64,000 bases of DNA, from NCBI GenBank assembly GCA_019423755.1, contig JAHZAU010000007.1:33972-97971 (forward strand), read 5' to 3'. Shown here piece after piece: positions 24,922 through 32,828 of this stretch (position 1 is the first letter of the stretch; the number at the start of each line of letters is the position of its first letter). The stretch comes from Oscillospiraceae bacterium. Its GTDB lineage: Bacteria; Bacillota; Clostridia; Oscillospirales; Ruminococcaceae. Below the pieces are notes generated by a model. That model had not been told where the DNA came from. It made no database searches and was given only the letters and a program-made list of their open reading frames with translations. The translations under genes and the position numbers were made by a program.

Positions 24922-25158
24922 TTAGAGTTTTTTCAGCAGCTTGACCAGCTTGTCGCAGGACAGGACCTGCCCGCTGACCACGACCTTGCCGTCCACCATC
25001 AGGGAGGGAGCGGTCATGACCCCCAGCTTGACGATCTCGATCAGGTCTTCCACCTTGGTAATGTCGGCGTCCAGCCCCAGCTCCGCTGCGGCCAGACAAA
25101 CGTTGGCGTAGAGGGTGTCGCACTTGTCGCACCCGGCGCCGATGACCTTAATATCCAT
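24922..25158 (-). CDS. Mini-thioredoxin (redox-active disulfide protein 2 family)
   Basis: 78 residues with a thioredoxin-like fold of minimal size. The active site is CDKC (10-13) after a short beta strand (MDIKVIGAGCDKC), and the cis-Pro loop is TAPSLMVDG near residue 50. Members of this family are usually encoded beside ArsP-type permeases and are thought to handle thiol or metalloid transfer; the exact partner is not known. It lies 28 bases after the GTPase gene and has an AGGAGG site. Confidence 0.9.
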   Translation of the reverse strand: MDIKVIGAGCDKCDTLYANVCLAAAELGLDADITKVEDLIEIVKLGVMTAPSLMVDGKVVVSGQVLSCDKLVKLLKKL

Positions 25159-25186
25159 CTTGGTATCCTCCTTTTTGCGCGAGAGG

Positions 25187-26443
25187 TTAGTTTTTCAGCT
25201 CCATCTTCTGGGGGATGTTCTCCTCCCAGGCGGAAAAGGCCTCCCGGATGAGCTTCGGACCGATGCGGGAGATGAGCACCAGGTAGGAGTGGTCCTTTGC
25301 TTCGCAGGGCTTGAAGTCGATCTGCTTGCCGACCACGTCCACCTGCTGCCAGCCTTCGCCCACCAGGTTAAAGAAGCCCTTGATGCGCAGGGAATCGCCC
25401 TGGATGGCCTGCAGGAAGCGCAGCAGACCTTCCTTTTCCACCGCCTCGTGGCAGTGGAGCATGACCGACTTGGGCTTGTTTTCGGTGCTGTTGGTGGATT
25501 CTTCGGAGGGAGCCCACTGGTACTGGGTCAGGTCCTCCTGCAGCAGGTGGAAGTCCAGGTTGCCGAAGCTGGCTACGGCGATGCGGCAGTTGGGGTTGAT
25601 GGAGCGGATCTTTTCCCGCAGGAAGTCCAGTTTTTCCGGTTCCACCAGGTCCACCTTGGTGATGGCCGCCAGGTGGCAGTGCTTCAGCTGGCGCTCCACC
25701 GATTCCATGTCTGCAAGCTGGTCCTCAAAGTTCAGGGCGTCCACCAGGCAGATCATACCCTTGAACTGGTAGCGGCCGGGGGCCAGCACCTCCACGGCGC
25801 CCAGCAGCTCCTGGACGTTGGAGGGGTCGCCCCAGCCGGAGCTTTCTACAAACAGGTACTGCAGGTCCTCCTTGGCCAGCTCGCCCATAGCTTCCACGAA
25901 GGAAAGCTTCAGGCAGGAGCAGAAGATGGAGCCGCGGTTGAGCTCCACCATCTTGATGTCGTCGTCCCGCAGGATCTCGCCGTCGATGCTGGTCTTGCCG
26001 AATTCGTTCTGCAGCACGCCCACCCGGCAGCCCTTGAGGGCGGAGAGGATCTTCAGCAGAACGGTGGTTTTGCCGGAGCCCAAAAAGCCGGTGAGCACAT
26101 ACAGGTCGATGTGGTCCTTGGGCGCGTTGACGCAGGGGCAGGGAGCAGCGGCAGGGGCGGGAGCCAGCAGGCCTTCCAGGAACTCGGTGGTGCGGCGCAC
26201 CGCGTCGGCGTTGAGAGTGTAGTGCTGCCATTTGCCCACCTTCTGGGCCTGGACGATGCCGGAATCACACAGCAGCTTCATATGGTGGGAAAGGGTGGGC
26301 TGGGTGATGTCCAGGCTTTCCAGGATCTTGCAGGCGCACAGCTCGCCGCCGGAGAGCAGCTGCACCACCTTCAGGCGGGTGTCGTCTCCCAGGGCTTTGC
26401 AGATAGCAAGGATCTCTTCTTTGGGTTGTACCGATGCGGGCAT
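25187..26443 (-). CDS. ArsR-family HTH fused to a G3E (CobW/COG0523) GTPase
   Basis: 418 residues in two parts. Residues 1-85 are an ArsR/SmtB winged HTH: LGDDTRLKVVQLLSGGELCAC, with the ELCxC metal-thiol site of arsenic sensors, then TQPTLSHHMKLLCDSGIV as recognition helix. A Pro/Ala/Cys linker (about 92-108, APCPCVNAP) leads to a G3E GTPase: Walker A LTGFLGSGKTT, Walker B LFVESSGWGDPSN, base motif TKVDL. The usual metal-transfer motif GCICC is changed to GSIFCSC. A CobW C-terminal domain ends the protein. It is the first gene of the operon and probably both senses a metal and charges a client. Confidence 0.9.
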   Translation of the reverse strand: MPASVQPKEEILAICKALGDDTRLKVVQLLSGGELCACKILESLDITQPTLSHHMKLLCDSGIVQAQKVGKWQHYTLNADAVRRTTEFLEGLLAPAPAAAPCPCVNAPKDHIDLYVLTGFLGSGKTTVLLKILSALKGCRVGVLQNEFGKTSIDGEILRDDDIKMVELNRGSIFCSCLKLSFVEAMGELAKEDLQYLFVESSGWGDPSNVQELLGAVEVLAPGRYQFKGMICLVDALNFEDQLADMESVERQLKHCHLAAITKVDLVEPEKLDFLREKIRSINPNCRIAVASFGNLDFHLLQEDLTQYQWAPSEESTNSTENKPKSVMLHCHEAVEKEGLLRFLQAIQGDSLRIKGFFNLVGEGWQQVDVVGKQIDFKPCEAKDHSYLVLISRIGPKLIREAFSAWEENIPQKMELKN

Positions 26444-26485
26444 AAAACTTCCTCCTGTCTGATCGCAGTTTCATTTTCTGGGGAC

Positions 26486-26514
26486 AGTATAGCTCTTTAA
26501 TAGATAAATGTCAA
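26486..26514 (-). promoter_or_regulatory. Promoter of the ArsR-GTPase operon
   Basis: On the minus strand TTGACA (26509-26514), 17 bases, TATACT (26486-26491): a near-perfect promoter. It is embedded in an AT-rich stretch (ATTGATATATTGACA upstream edge) that would suit an ArsR operator and autoregulation. Confidence 0.85.
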
Positions 26515-26673
26515 TATATCAATGCAGAATTCGGACCTTTGTCGTTTGTCATATTCTTGTAAGGATTCGGGGCAAAAAGCCCTCCCTGCGGGAAAATTAT
26601 CCGGTTTTTCGACCGATTCCAACCACTTTCTCTTTAAAAATAACAGAAAGATTACAAAACGGTTGAGAAAAGC

Positions 26674-26702
26674 TTGCAAACAGCAGACAAAATGGTTATA
26701 CT
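26674..26702 (+). promoter_or_regulatory. Promoter of the secreted-protein gene
   Basis: TTGCAA (26674-26679), 17 bases, TATACT (26697-26702). It drives the gene starting at GTG 26773. Confidence 0.7.
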
Positions 26703-26772
26703 TATCTTTAGAATCATCCGGAAGTCTCCCCACGGCCGCGCGGGAGCCCGGCAAAGAAAGGAGGCGGCCCAG

Positions 26773-27753
26773 GTGAATGGTTTTTTCAAAACAATCAAAC
26801 AGCGCGTACTGGCAGCTTGTGCCGCTTTGCTGATCCTTTCGGCGGGCAGCGTGGTCCAGGCGGCGGAGATGCCGGTAGCGGCTGTTTACCCGTCGGTGCA
26901 GCAGCAGGAGCTGGAGCAGTGGGGGCTGGACGACCAGGCGGTCATCCTGCAGACCCGCACCACCGCCAACCCTTCCGGCACCCAGACGGTATCTGCCGCC
27001 AGTGAGCTGAGCGTCTTTTACCCCGGGGACTGCCTGCTGGTGCCGGTGTGCCCGGGAAGCTACCAGGAGGGCAGCTTCCAGAAGCAGGCGGGCAGCCCGC
27101 TGCGGGGCATCCCTCAGAATTGGGAGATCTCCCTGCAGGGCAAGGGCACAGCCCAGGTGAAGGAAACCGGCTGGTATCTGGACCAGGAGGGCAACCTGCT
27201 GGTGCGGATGCAGTTTTTAAGTTCGGCGGTGGGTACCCAGACCTACCCGGTGGACCTGTCCCTGAGCATCCGGGACAGCCAGGGTACCGAGCGCTCCAAT
27301 ACCGTCCGGCTGGTGGGCAGCTTCCAGAACCGCAGCAAGACGGTTTGCCCGGGCATCCTCAATCAGGTGATCTCGCCCATGACCCTGCTGGTGGGGGAAA
27401 ACGCCGGCAAGACGGTGAGCCTTGCCTTTGAAAACGGCGTCACCTACCGCAACACGGCGCTGGCCGGAGATGTGTACTTGAATCTGGACTGCTCCTACGA
27501 CAACAAGCTGGCCAACCGCCTGCGCCGCTTCGACCTGAGCTTCTACCACTTCCTGGGCGAGGAGGATACCTTCGCGCAAGCAGGGCAGCTTCGGCTGCCG
27601 GCTCCCAGCCAGGAAGCCTGCGTCTATGAGGTGAAGGGCTCCGAGCTGGTGCGCGTCCCGGCGGAGTACGATGAGGCTTCCGGCTGCCTGTGCTTTGCTA
27701 CCGAGGCGCTGGGGTACTATGTCGTTTCTTCCGGCGAGCTGCTGCTGGATTAA
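26773..27753 (+). CDS. Secreted protein of unknown function
   Basis: 326 residues from GTG 26773, which has AAAGGAGG eight bases upstream; the frame continues up to 26674 but overlaps the promoter. The N-terminus is a signal peptide (basic KTIKQR, hydrophobic VLAACAALLILSAG, cleavage after VVQA). The mature part is beta-rich, with no Cys-based, transpeptidase or hydrolase motif that I recognise, and no C-terminal membrane anchor. It stands alone between a promoter and a terminator. I cannot assign a function. Confidence 0.75.
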   Translation: MNGFFKTIKQRVLAACAALLILSAGSVVQAAEMPVAAVYPSVQQQELEQWGLDDQAVILQTRTTANPSGTQTVSAASELSVFYPGDCLLVPVCPGSYQEGSFQKQAGSPLRGIPQNWEISLQGKGTAQVKETGWYLDQEGNLLVRMQFLSSAVGTQTYPVDLSLSIRDSQGTERSNTVRLVGSFQNRSKTVCPGILNQVISPMTLLVGENAGKTVSLAFENGVTYRNTALAGDVYLNLDCSYDNKLANRLRRFDLSFYHFLGEEDTFAQAGQLRLPAPSQEACVYEVKGSELVRVPAEYDEASGCLCFATEALGYYVVSSGELLLD

Positions 27754-27769
27754 TCCCATAACAAAAATA

Positions 27770-27803
27770 AAGCCCCCTGTCCCGATGGGACAGGGGGCTT
27801 TTG
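27770..27803. terminator. Bidirectional terminator
   Basis: AAGCCCCCTGTCCC pairs with GGGACAGGGGGCTT around a three-base loop, with T on one side and A on the other, between the convergent secreted-protein and transaldolase genes. Confidence 0.9.
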
Positions 27804-27813
27804 CGTCTAGCGC

Positions 27814-28461
27814 TTATTTTTTCGGAACGGATTCCCAGTCTTTGAGGAAGCGGGCGATACCCTGGGTGGTGAGGGGATGGTCGATGCACTTCATCAGCAC
27901 CGGGTAAGGTACGGTAGCGATGTCGGCGCCTACCAGAGCAGCGTTGACCACGTCGTCGGGGGTACGGATGCTGGCGGCGATGATCTCGCTGTGGATGTCA
28001 AACTGACGGAAGATGGCGGCGATGTCGGCTACCACATCCACACCGTTGGCGCCCACGTCGTCCAGACGGCCGATGAAGGGGCTGACGTAGGTAGCGCCGG
28101 CGCGGGCAGCCAGCAGGGCCTGCTGGGCGGAGAAGATCAGGGTGACGTTGGTCTTGATGCCCAGTTTGGTCAGTTTGGAGCAGGCTTTCAGGCCTTCGGC
28201 GCACATGGGGATCTTGATGACGATGTTTTTGTGGATCTTCACCAGGTCCAGAGCCTCAGCTACCATGCCTTCGGCTTCCATGGAGATGACCTCAGCGGAG
28301 ATGGGGCCGTCCACGATGGAGGTGATCTCCTGGACCACTTCTTTGAAGTCGCGGCCTTCCTTGGCGATGAGGCTGGGATTGGTGGTAACACCACAGATGA
28401 CCCCCAGGTCATTGGCTTCCCGGATATGCTGGGTGTTGGCGGTGTCGATAAAGAGTTTCAT
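27814..28461 (-). CDS. Transaldolase-like fructose-6-phosphate aldolase (TalC/FSA type)
   Basis: 215 residues, the short TalC/FSA class. It starts MKLFIDTANTQHIREA; ATG 28461 is preferred over the ATG at 28473 because the family begins here and the AAAGG site abuts the earlier codon. VCGVTTNPSLIAKEG near residue 25 and the Schiff-base Lys in VIKIPM (about residue 85) are present, as is TLIFSAQQALLAARAGATYVSPF split over the barrel. It either transfers dihydroxyacetone units in the pentose phosphate pathway or cleaves fructose 6-phosphate. It is a single gene and could process products of the nearby pentose locus. Confidence 0.9.
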   Translation of the reverse strand: MKLFIDTANTQHIREANDLGVICGVTTNPSLIAKEGRDFKEVVQEITSIVDGPISAEVISMEAEGMVAEALDLVKIHKNIVIKIPMCAEGLKACSKLTKLGIKTNVTLIFSAQQALLAARAGATYVSPFIGRLDDVGANGVDVVADIAAIFRQFDIHSEIIAASIRTPDDVVNAALVGADIATVPYPVLMKCIDHPLTTQGIARFLKDWESVPKK

Positions 28462-28546
28462 GGTAATGCGCATCCTTTCTGCTCAAAAAATACCCTTCCA
28501 ACGAGGAAAATAGGGGGAGGGAGATCAAACGATTCCCGTTGATGAT

Positions 28547-28555
28547 ATTATAGCA
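28547..28555 (-). promoter_or_regulatory. Extended -10 promoter of the transaldolase-like gene
   Basis: On the minus strand TGCTATAAT gives an extended -10 box with the consensus hexamer at 28547-28552. The -35 region (TGGTTT) is poor. Confidence 0.5.
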
Positions 28556-28618
28556 AAACGGAACAAAAAAAACCAGAGAAAAGCTGGATTTTCAGTGGTG
28601 TTAACCGGAAAATCGCGG

Positions 28619-30301
28619 CTATTTTTCCTCCCCCGGCTCCGCAGAAAGGAGCATGCGGTTGACGGCGGAAAACAGCGCCCGCAGCGAGGCGGTGACGATG
28701 TCGTTGTGTAGGCCCGCGCCCCAGAAAACCTGCCCCTTCGGGGAGGTGATGCCGACGTAGGCCATCGCGCGGGAGGTGGAGCCGCTTTCCAGAGCGTGCT
28801 CGGTGTACTGCAGGTCGCTAAACTGGATGCCCAGCCCTTCCCGCAGGGCGTTGGACACGGCGTCGAAGCGGCCGTTACCGTCGCCGGAGAGGGTCAGGGT
28901 GCGACCGTCGTGCTCCAAGGTGACGTGGGTGCGGTAGGTACCTTCGCTGGTGGAGGTGAAGGAGCGGAAGCGGTAGGGTGTTTCCAGGTTGAGGTAGCGG
29001 CGGGCAAACAGGTCGTACAGCTCCTGGGGCGGCAGCTCCTTGTGCTGGTGGTCGGACACCGCCTTGACGGCGTAGCCGAAGTCCTCCCGCATCCGCTTGG
29101 GCATATTGATACCGAAGCGCTGCTCCATCAGGTAGCCGATGCCGCCCTTGCCGGACTGGCTGTTGATGCGGATGACGTCGTCGGCGTAGCGGCGGCCGAT
29201 GTCCATAGGGTCGATGGGCAGATAGGGGACACTCCAAGGCTCGGAGGCGTGCTCCTTGCGCCAGTGCAGGCCCTTGGCGATGGCGTCCTGATGGGAGCCG
29301 GAAAAGGCGGCAAACACCAGACTGCCGCCGTAGGGCTGACGGTCGGGGACGTGCAGGCCGGTGGCGGCCTCGTACTGCTCCACCACCGAGGGCAGGTCCT
29401 CAAAGGAAAGCTGCGGGTCCACCCCGTGGGAGTACAGGTTCAGCGCCATGGTCACCAGGTCCAGGTTGCCGGTGCGCTCGCCGTTGCCAAAGAGGGTACC
29501 TTCCACCCGCTGGGCGCCGGCCAGCATGCCCAGCTCCGCCTCGGCCACAGCGCAGCCGCGGTCGTTGTGGGGGTGCAGCGACAGGATGACGCTGTCCCGG
29601 TAGGGCAGGACGCGGTCCATGTATTCCACCTGGCTGGCGTAGATGTGGGGCATGGACACCGACACGGTGGAGGGCAGGTTGATGATGGCCGGGGCCTGGG
29701 GCGAGGGCTGCCAGACGTCCAGCACGGCGGAGCACACCTGGGCGGCAAATTCCGGCTCGGTAGCGGTGAAGCTTTCGGGGCTGTATTCCATGCGGCAGCT
29801 GCCGCCCAGGGAGCGGCTCTCCTCTAAGCAGCAGCGGGCGCCGGTAACGGCGATGTCCAAAATCTCCCCCTGAGAGCGGGCGAACACCTGCTGCCGCTGG
29901 GCCGGGGAGGTGGAGTTATACAGGTGGAGGATGGCGTTGGGGCAGCCGTCCAAGGACTGGACGGTGCGGCGGATGATGTGCTCCCGGGCCTGGGTCAGCA
30001 CCTGGATGGTCACATCCGGGGGGATGAGCTGCTTTTCGATGAGGGTGCGCACAAAGGCGTATTCCGTTTCGGAAGCGGCGGGGAATCCCACCTCGATCTC
30101 CTTAAAGCCCAGCTTCACCAGCAGCTGGAAGAAGCCCAGCTTCTCCTCCAGGTCCATGGGCACCATCAGCGCCTGGTTGCCGTCCCGCAGGTCCACGCTG
30201 CACCAGATGGGCGGGTGGTCCAGGTAGTCCTTCTGCACCCAGGCCGGGGCGCTGTGGGGCGGGGCAAAGTAGGAACGGGCGTACTTTTGGTAGTTTTTCA
30301 T
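28619..30301 (-). CDS. leuA: 2-isopropylmalate synthase, long (LeuA2) form
   Basis: 560 residues from ATG 30301, behind AAGGAG; the frame back to 30325 lies in the leader. It catalyses acetyl-CoA plus 2-ketoisovalerate to 2-isopropylmalate, the first committed step to leucine. The HMGL-like TIM barrel begins WCSVDLRDGNQAL (about 33-45), with the metal ligands in SLHPHNDRGCAVAEAELG and the GNGERTGN loop, and ends in the leucine-sensing LeuA dimer domain (about 430-560). This form resembles the actinobacterial/fungal enzymes more than the short E. coli type. It is controlled by a T-box leader immediately upstream. Confidence 0.92.
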   Translation of the reverse strand: MKNYQKYARSYFAPPHSAPAWVQKDYLDHPPIWCSVDLRDGNQALMVPMDLEEKLGFFQLLVKLGFKEIEVGFPAASETEYAFVRTLIEKQLIPPDVTIQVLTQAREHIIRRTVQSLDGCPNAILHLYNSTSPAQRQQVFARSQGEILDIAVTGARCCLEESRSLGGSCRMEYSPESFTATEPEFAAQVCSAVLDVWQPSPQAPAIINLPSTVSVSMPHIYASQVEYMDRVLPYRDSVILSLHPHNDRGCAVAEAELGMLAGAQRVEGTLFGNGERTGNLDLVTMALNLYSHGVDPQLSFEDLPSVVEQYEAATGLHVPDRQPYGGSLVFAAFSGSHQDAIAKGLHWRKEHASEPWSVPYLPIDPMDIGRRYADDVIRINSQSGKGGIGYLMEQRFGINMPKRMREDFGYAVKAVSDHQHKELPPQELYDLFARRYLNLETPYRFRSFTSTSEGTYRTHVTLEHDGRTLTLSGDGNGRFDAVSNALREGLGIQFSDLQYTEHALESGSTSRAMAYVGITSPKGQVFWGAGLHNDIVTASLRALFSAVNRMLLSAEPGEEK

Positions 30302-30338
30302 TGGGAAACTCTCCTTGTCATCCAAAGTCCCGGGGACG

Positions 30339-30389
30339 AAAAAACGCCTCTCGTCTCCGGGATCGCAAGATCGTTAGAGACGAAAGGCG
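30339..30389 (-). terminator. T-box terminator of leuA
   Basis: On the minus strand CGCCTTTCGTCTC pairs with GAGACGAGAGGCG (13 pairs, one G-U) followed by six T. Its left arm overlaps the region that would form the antiterminator with the T-box sequence. Confidence 0.9.
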
Positions 30390-30648
30390 CAGACGGCGTT
30401 TCGCGGTACCACTCTAATTCGCCCGGCTTTGCGCGGGCGCACTCTGAGATACGTCCCCCTTGAGGGGAGGATATCCTTCCGATGTAACGGTCGGTCCCGG
30501 CCCAGGCTACTGCAAAGCGTGCGCTTTGGTTCACCCGGCGGCTCCAAGGCCAGTTCGGACCCTTCCCGCTTGCTGCCTTGCACCGGCCGGCAGCTCCCTG
30601 GAAGCGGGCAGGCGGGTCTTACTTTTCCTCTTCTTCGCCTGTTGCTTT
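30339..30648 (-). promoter_or_regulatory. T-box riboswitch leader upstream of leuA
   Basis: The leader has the T-box sequence AGAGTGGTACCGCG (30402-30415) before a terminator, a long Stem I with the AGTA/GAA loop-E pair and the distal AGGGAGCTG region. Uncharged tRNA pairing would allow antitermination. In Stem I the specifier region reads GAACTGGCC (minus strand near 30548-30556): CUG would be a Leu codon, but by the spacing seen in the pheS and cysS leaders of this window the triplet in register is UGG (30550-30552). Confidence 0.9.
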
Positions 30649-30654
30649 TTGTCT

Positions 30655-30683
30655 ATCATAGTCAAAAGAAGGGCGCTTGTCAA
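30655..30683 (-). promoter_or_regulatory. Promoter of the leuA T-box transcript
   Basis: On the minus strand TTGACA (30678-30683), 17 bases, TATGAT (30655-30660). Confidence 0.85.
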
Positions 30684-30707
30684 GAGCGGGGGCGCCGGGG
30701 CGGCGGG

Positions 30708-31871
30708 TTAGTCCTCCTGGGCGCGGCGGCGGGCGGCCCGAGCGCGCAGAGCGTCCTCGTAGTAGCTGTACAGCTGGCAGGGGATCATGCCGTTGTAAAG
30801 CTTGCGGCGCTTGTCCGCCCGGCGGCCGAAGAGGGCCTCGAACTTATCGTCCGGGCAGATGATGTAGTAGCGGGTCTGGCCGTTTTCCGGGAAGACCGGG
30901 CCCATAGCGGCGTAGACGGTCTGGGCGGTCTGGACGTCCAGCAGGCGCTCGCCGTAGGGCGGGTTACAGATGACCACCGAGCGCTCGCCGGAGACCGAAA
31001 AGTCCTTGATGTCCCGCTGCTGGATGTGGACCCGCTTGCCCACACCGGCAGTCTGGGCGTTGTGGCGGGCCAGCTCCACGGCGGCGGGGTCGATGTCGCT
31101 GCCGAAGGCCTCGAAGGAGGCGGAGCGGTCGATGGCGTCAAAGGCCCGCTGGCGCTCCTGCTGCCAGAGGGAGGACGGCAGGAAAGCCCATTTTTCGGCG
31201 GCAAAGTGCCGGCGCAGGCCGGGGGCGATCTTCATAGCGTGCAGGGCACCCTCGATGAGGAAGGTGCCGGAGCCGCAGAAGGGGTCATACAGCTGGGAGT
31301 CGGGGTAGACCCGGGCCAGGTCGATGATGCCGGCGGCCAGGGTCTCTTTGATGGGGGCCAGCACCGAGGTCTTGCGGTAGCCGCGCTTATGCAGGCTGGC
31401 GCCGCTGGCGTCCAGGGTGATGGTGGCCTGGTCGCGGTGGATGAAGAAGTCCAGGGTGTAGGTGCTGCCGCTTTCCTCGAACCAGGAAAGGTGGTAGGCC
31501 TGCTGCAGGCGGGTCACCGCCGCTTTTTTGATGATGGACTGGCAGGTGGGGATGGAGGTCAGGCGGCTTTTGAGGCTCCATCCGGCCTTTACCGGGAAGG
31601 CGTCCTTGCGGCCGATGTAGTCCTCCAGGGGCAGGGCCTTCACCCCTTCAAACAGCTCCTCAAAGGTGGCGGCGGGGAAGCTCCCCAGCACCAGCTGCAC
31701 CCGCTCGGCGGTACGCAGGCCGATGTTGGCCCGGGCCAGCATCTCCCACGGGCCGGAAAACTGTACCCGCCCGTCACTGACCTGAATGTCCTCTGCGCCC
31801 AGGCGGCGCAGCTCGGAAGAAAGCACGCTCTCCAGCCCAAACTGGCAGGGAGCCAAATATGTCATCTTCAA
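30708..31871 (-). CDS. THUMP-domain class I RNA methyltransferase (RlmL/YpsC-like)
   Basis: 387 residues. The N-terminal third is a ferredoxin-like/THUMP RNA-binding region, followed by a Rossmann methyltransferase with DPFCGSGTFLIEGALHA (about 185-201, SAM site) and the catalytic NPPYGERL (about 300-307) of N2-guanine or N6-adenine methyltransferases. It matches the YpsC/RlmL-N group expected to modify 23S rRNA. A TTG at 31871 has AGAGG seven bases upstream and is chosen over ATG 31865. The gene has its own promoter and points away from hpf. Confidence 0.88.
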   Translation of the reverse strand: MKMTYLAPCQFGLESVLSSELRRLGAEDIQVSDGRVQFSGPWEMLARANIGLRTAERVQLVLGSFPAATFEELFEGVKALPLEDYIGRKDAFPVKAGWSLKSRLTSIPTCQSIIKKAAVTRLQQAYHLSWFEESGSTYTLDFFIHRDQATITLDASGASLHKRGYRKTSVLAPIKETLAAGIIDLARVYPDSQLYDPFCGSGTFLIEGALHAMKIAPGLRRHFAAEKWAFLPSSLWQQERQRAFDAIDRSASFEAFGSDIDPAAVELARHNAQTAGVGKRVHIQQRDIKDFSVSGERSVVICNPPYGERLLDVQTAQTVYAAMGPVFPENGQTRYYIICPDDKFEALFGRRADKRRKLYNGMIPCQLYSYYEDALRARAARRRAQED

Positions 31872-31918
31872 ATATGCTACCTCTTTTCCTGCAAAACGAT
31901 GGCAAAAATCTTTTCATC

Positions 31919-31947
31919 ATGATACCAATTTTTCGCCCCGAATGCAA
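31919..31947 (-). promoter_or_regulatory. Promoter of the RNA methyltransferase gene
   Basis: On the minus strand TTGCAT (31942-31947), 17 bases, TATCAT (31919-31924) with a TGG extension before the -10. The divergent hpf promoter lies about 90 bases away. Confidence 0.65.
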
Positions 31948-32032
31948 GAAAAAGCCTCGGCAGGCCCAAAAAGGGCCTTGCGGACAGTTGTTTCTAAACC
32001 GAAAACAATTTTCGGCAATTTGATGTTAAGAA

Positions 32033-32061
32033 TTGACTTTTACTTTGGGAGGGAGTATAAT
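32033..32061 (+). promoter_or_regulatory. Promoter of hpf
   Basis: TTGACT (32033-32038), 17 bases, consensus TATAAT (32056-32061). Confidence 0.85.
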
Positions 32062-32125
32062 AAAATCACAAATTACAGAAGCCCATGTGAAAGTAATTTG
32101 TATATTTCGCAAAGGGGTTGAATCT

Positions 32126-32662
32126 ATGAACATTACCATCACTGGAAGAAATACCGGCGTAAAGGACTCTTTCAAAGAGCGCGTGGATCGCAAACTTTCC
32201 AAATTTGACCGCTTCTTCGGCGACAATGCCAAAGCCAGTGTCACCGTCACCAAGGAAAGCGATCGCGAAACGGTGGAGATCACCATCAAATCCGATGGAT
32301 TGTTCTTCCGGGCAGAAAAAACTGCCGCGGAACGGATGGACGCCCTGGAAGCGGTGACCGACTCGCTGTTCCGGCAGATCGTCAAAAACAAAAACAAGCT
32401 TTCCAAACGCCTGAAGGAAACCGCCTTCAGCCCGGAATATGAGGACGAAGCCTTTGAGCCGGAAGAGTACCGTGTCCTGCGCACCAAGCGCTTCCCGGTG
32501 AAACCCATGGACCCGGAAGAAGCCATCCTCCAGATGAACATGCTGGGCCACGAGTTCTTCATGTTCCGTAACGCGGTCACCAACGAGATCAACGTGGTCT
32601 ACCGTCGTCACGGAGACAGCTACGGTCTGATCGAGCCCAGTGATGATGAGGACGAAGAATAA
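32126..32662 (+). CDS. hpf: Ribosome hibernation promoting factor, long form
   Basis: 178 residues from ATG 32126 with AAAGGGG upstream. The N-terminal YfiA/HPF domain (MNITITGRNTGVKDSFKERV to about 100) binds the 30S subunit between A and P sites; a charged linker leads to the C-terminal dimerisation domain (KRFPVKPMDPEEAILQMNML, then GHEFFMFRNAVTNEINVVYR) found only in the long form that builds 100S ribosome dimers in Firmicutes. It is a single-gene unit with a strong promoter and terminator. Confidence 0.96.
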   Translation: MNITITGRNTGVKDSFKERVDRKLSKFDRFFGDNAKASVTVTKESDRETVEITIKSDGLFFRAEKTAAERMDALEAVTDSLFRQIVKNKNKLSKRLKETAFSPEYEDEAFEPEEYRVLRTKRFPVKPMDPEEAILQMNMLGHEFFMFRNAVTNEINVVYRRHGDSYGLIEPSDDEDEE

Positions 32663-32693
32663 TTGCACCCGGCGCTCCTGCGGGAGCGATGCA

Positions 32694-32724
32694 GCCGGCC
32701 CGGAATTTCCGGGCCGGCTTTTTT
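32694..32724 (+). terminator. Terminator of hpf
   Basis: GCCGGCCCGGAA pairs with TTCCGGGCCGGC, followed by TTTTTT. Confidence 0.92.
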
Positions 32725-32828
32725 GCGTTTTCGTCGACCAAAGGGCCGAAACGTGATATAATAACAACCAAACGAGCGGCCCCCACGGGGCAAGACAGAA
32801 CACAAAACCCAAAAGGGAGGCATAACAG

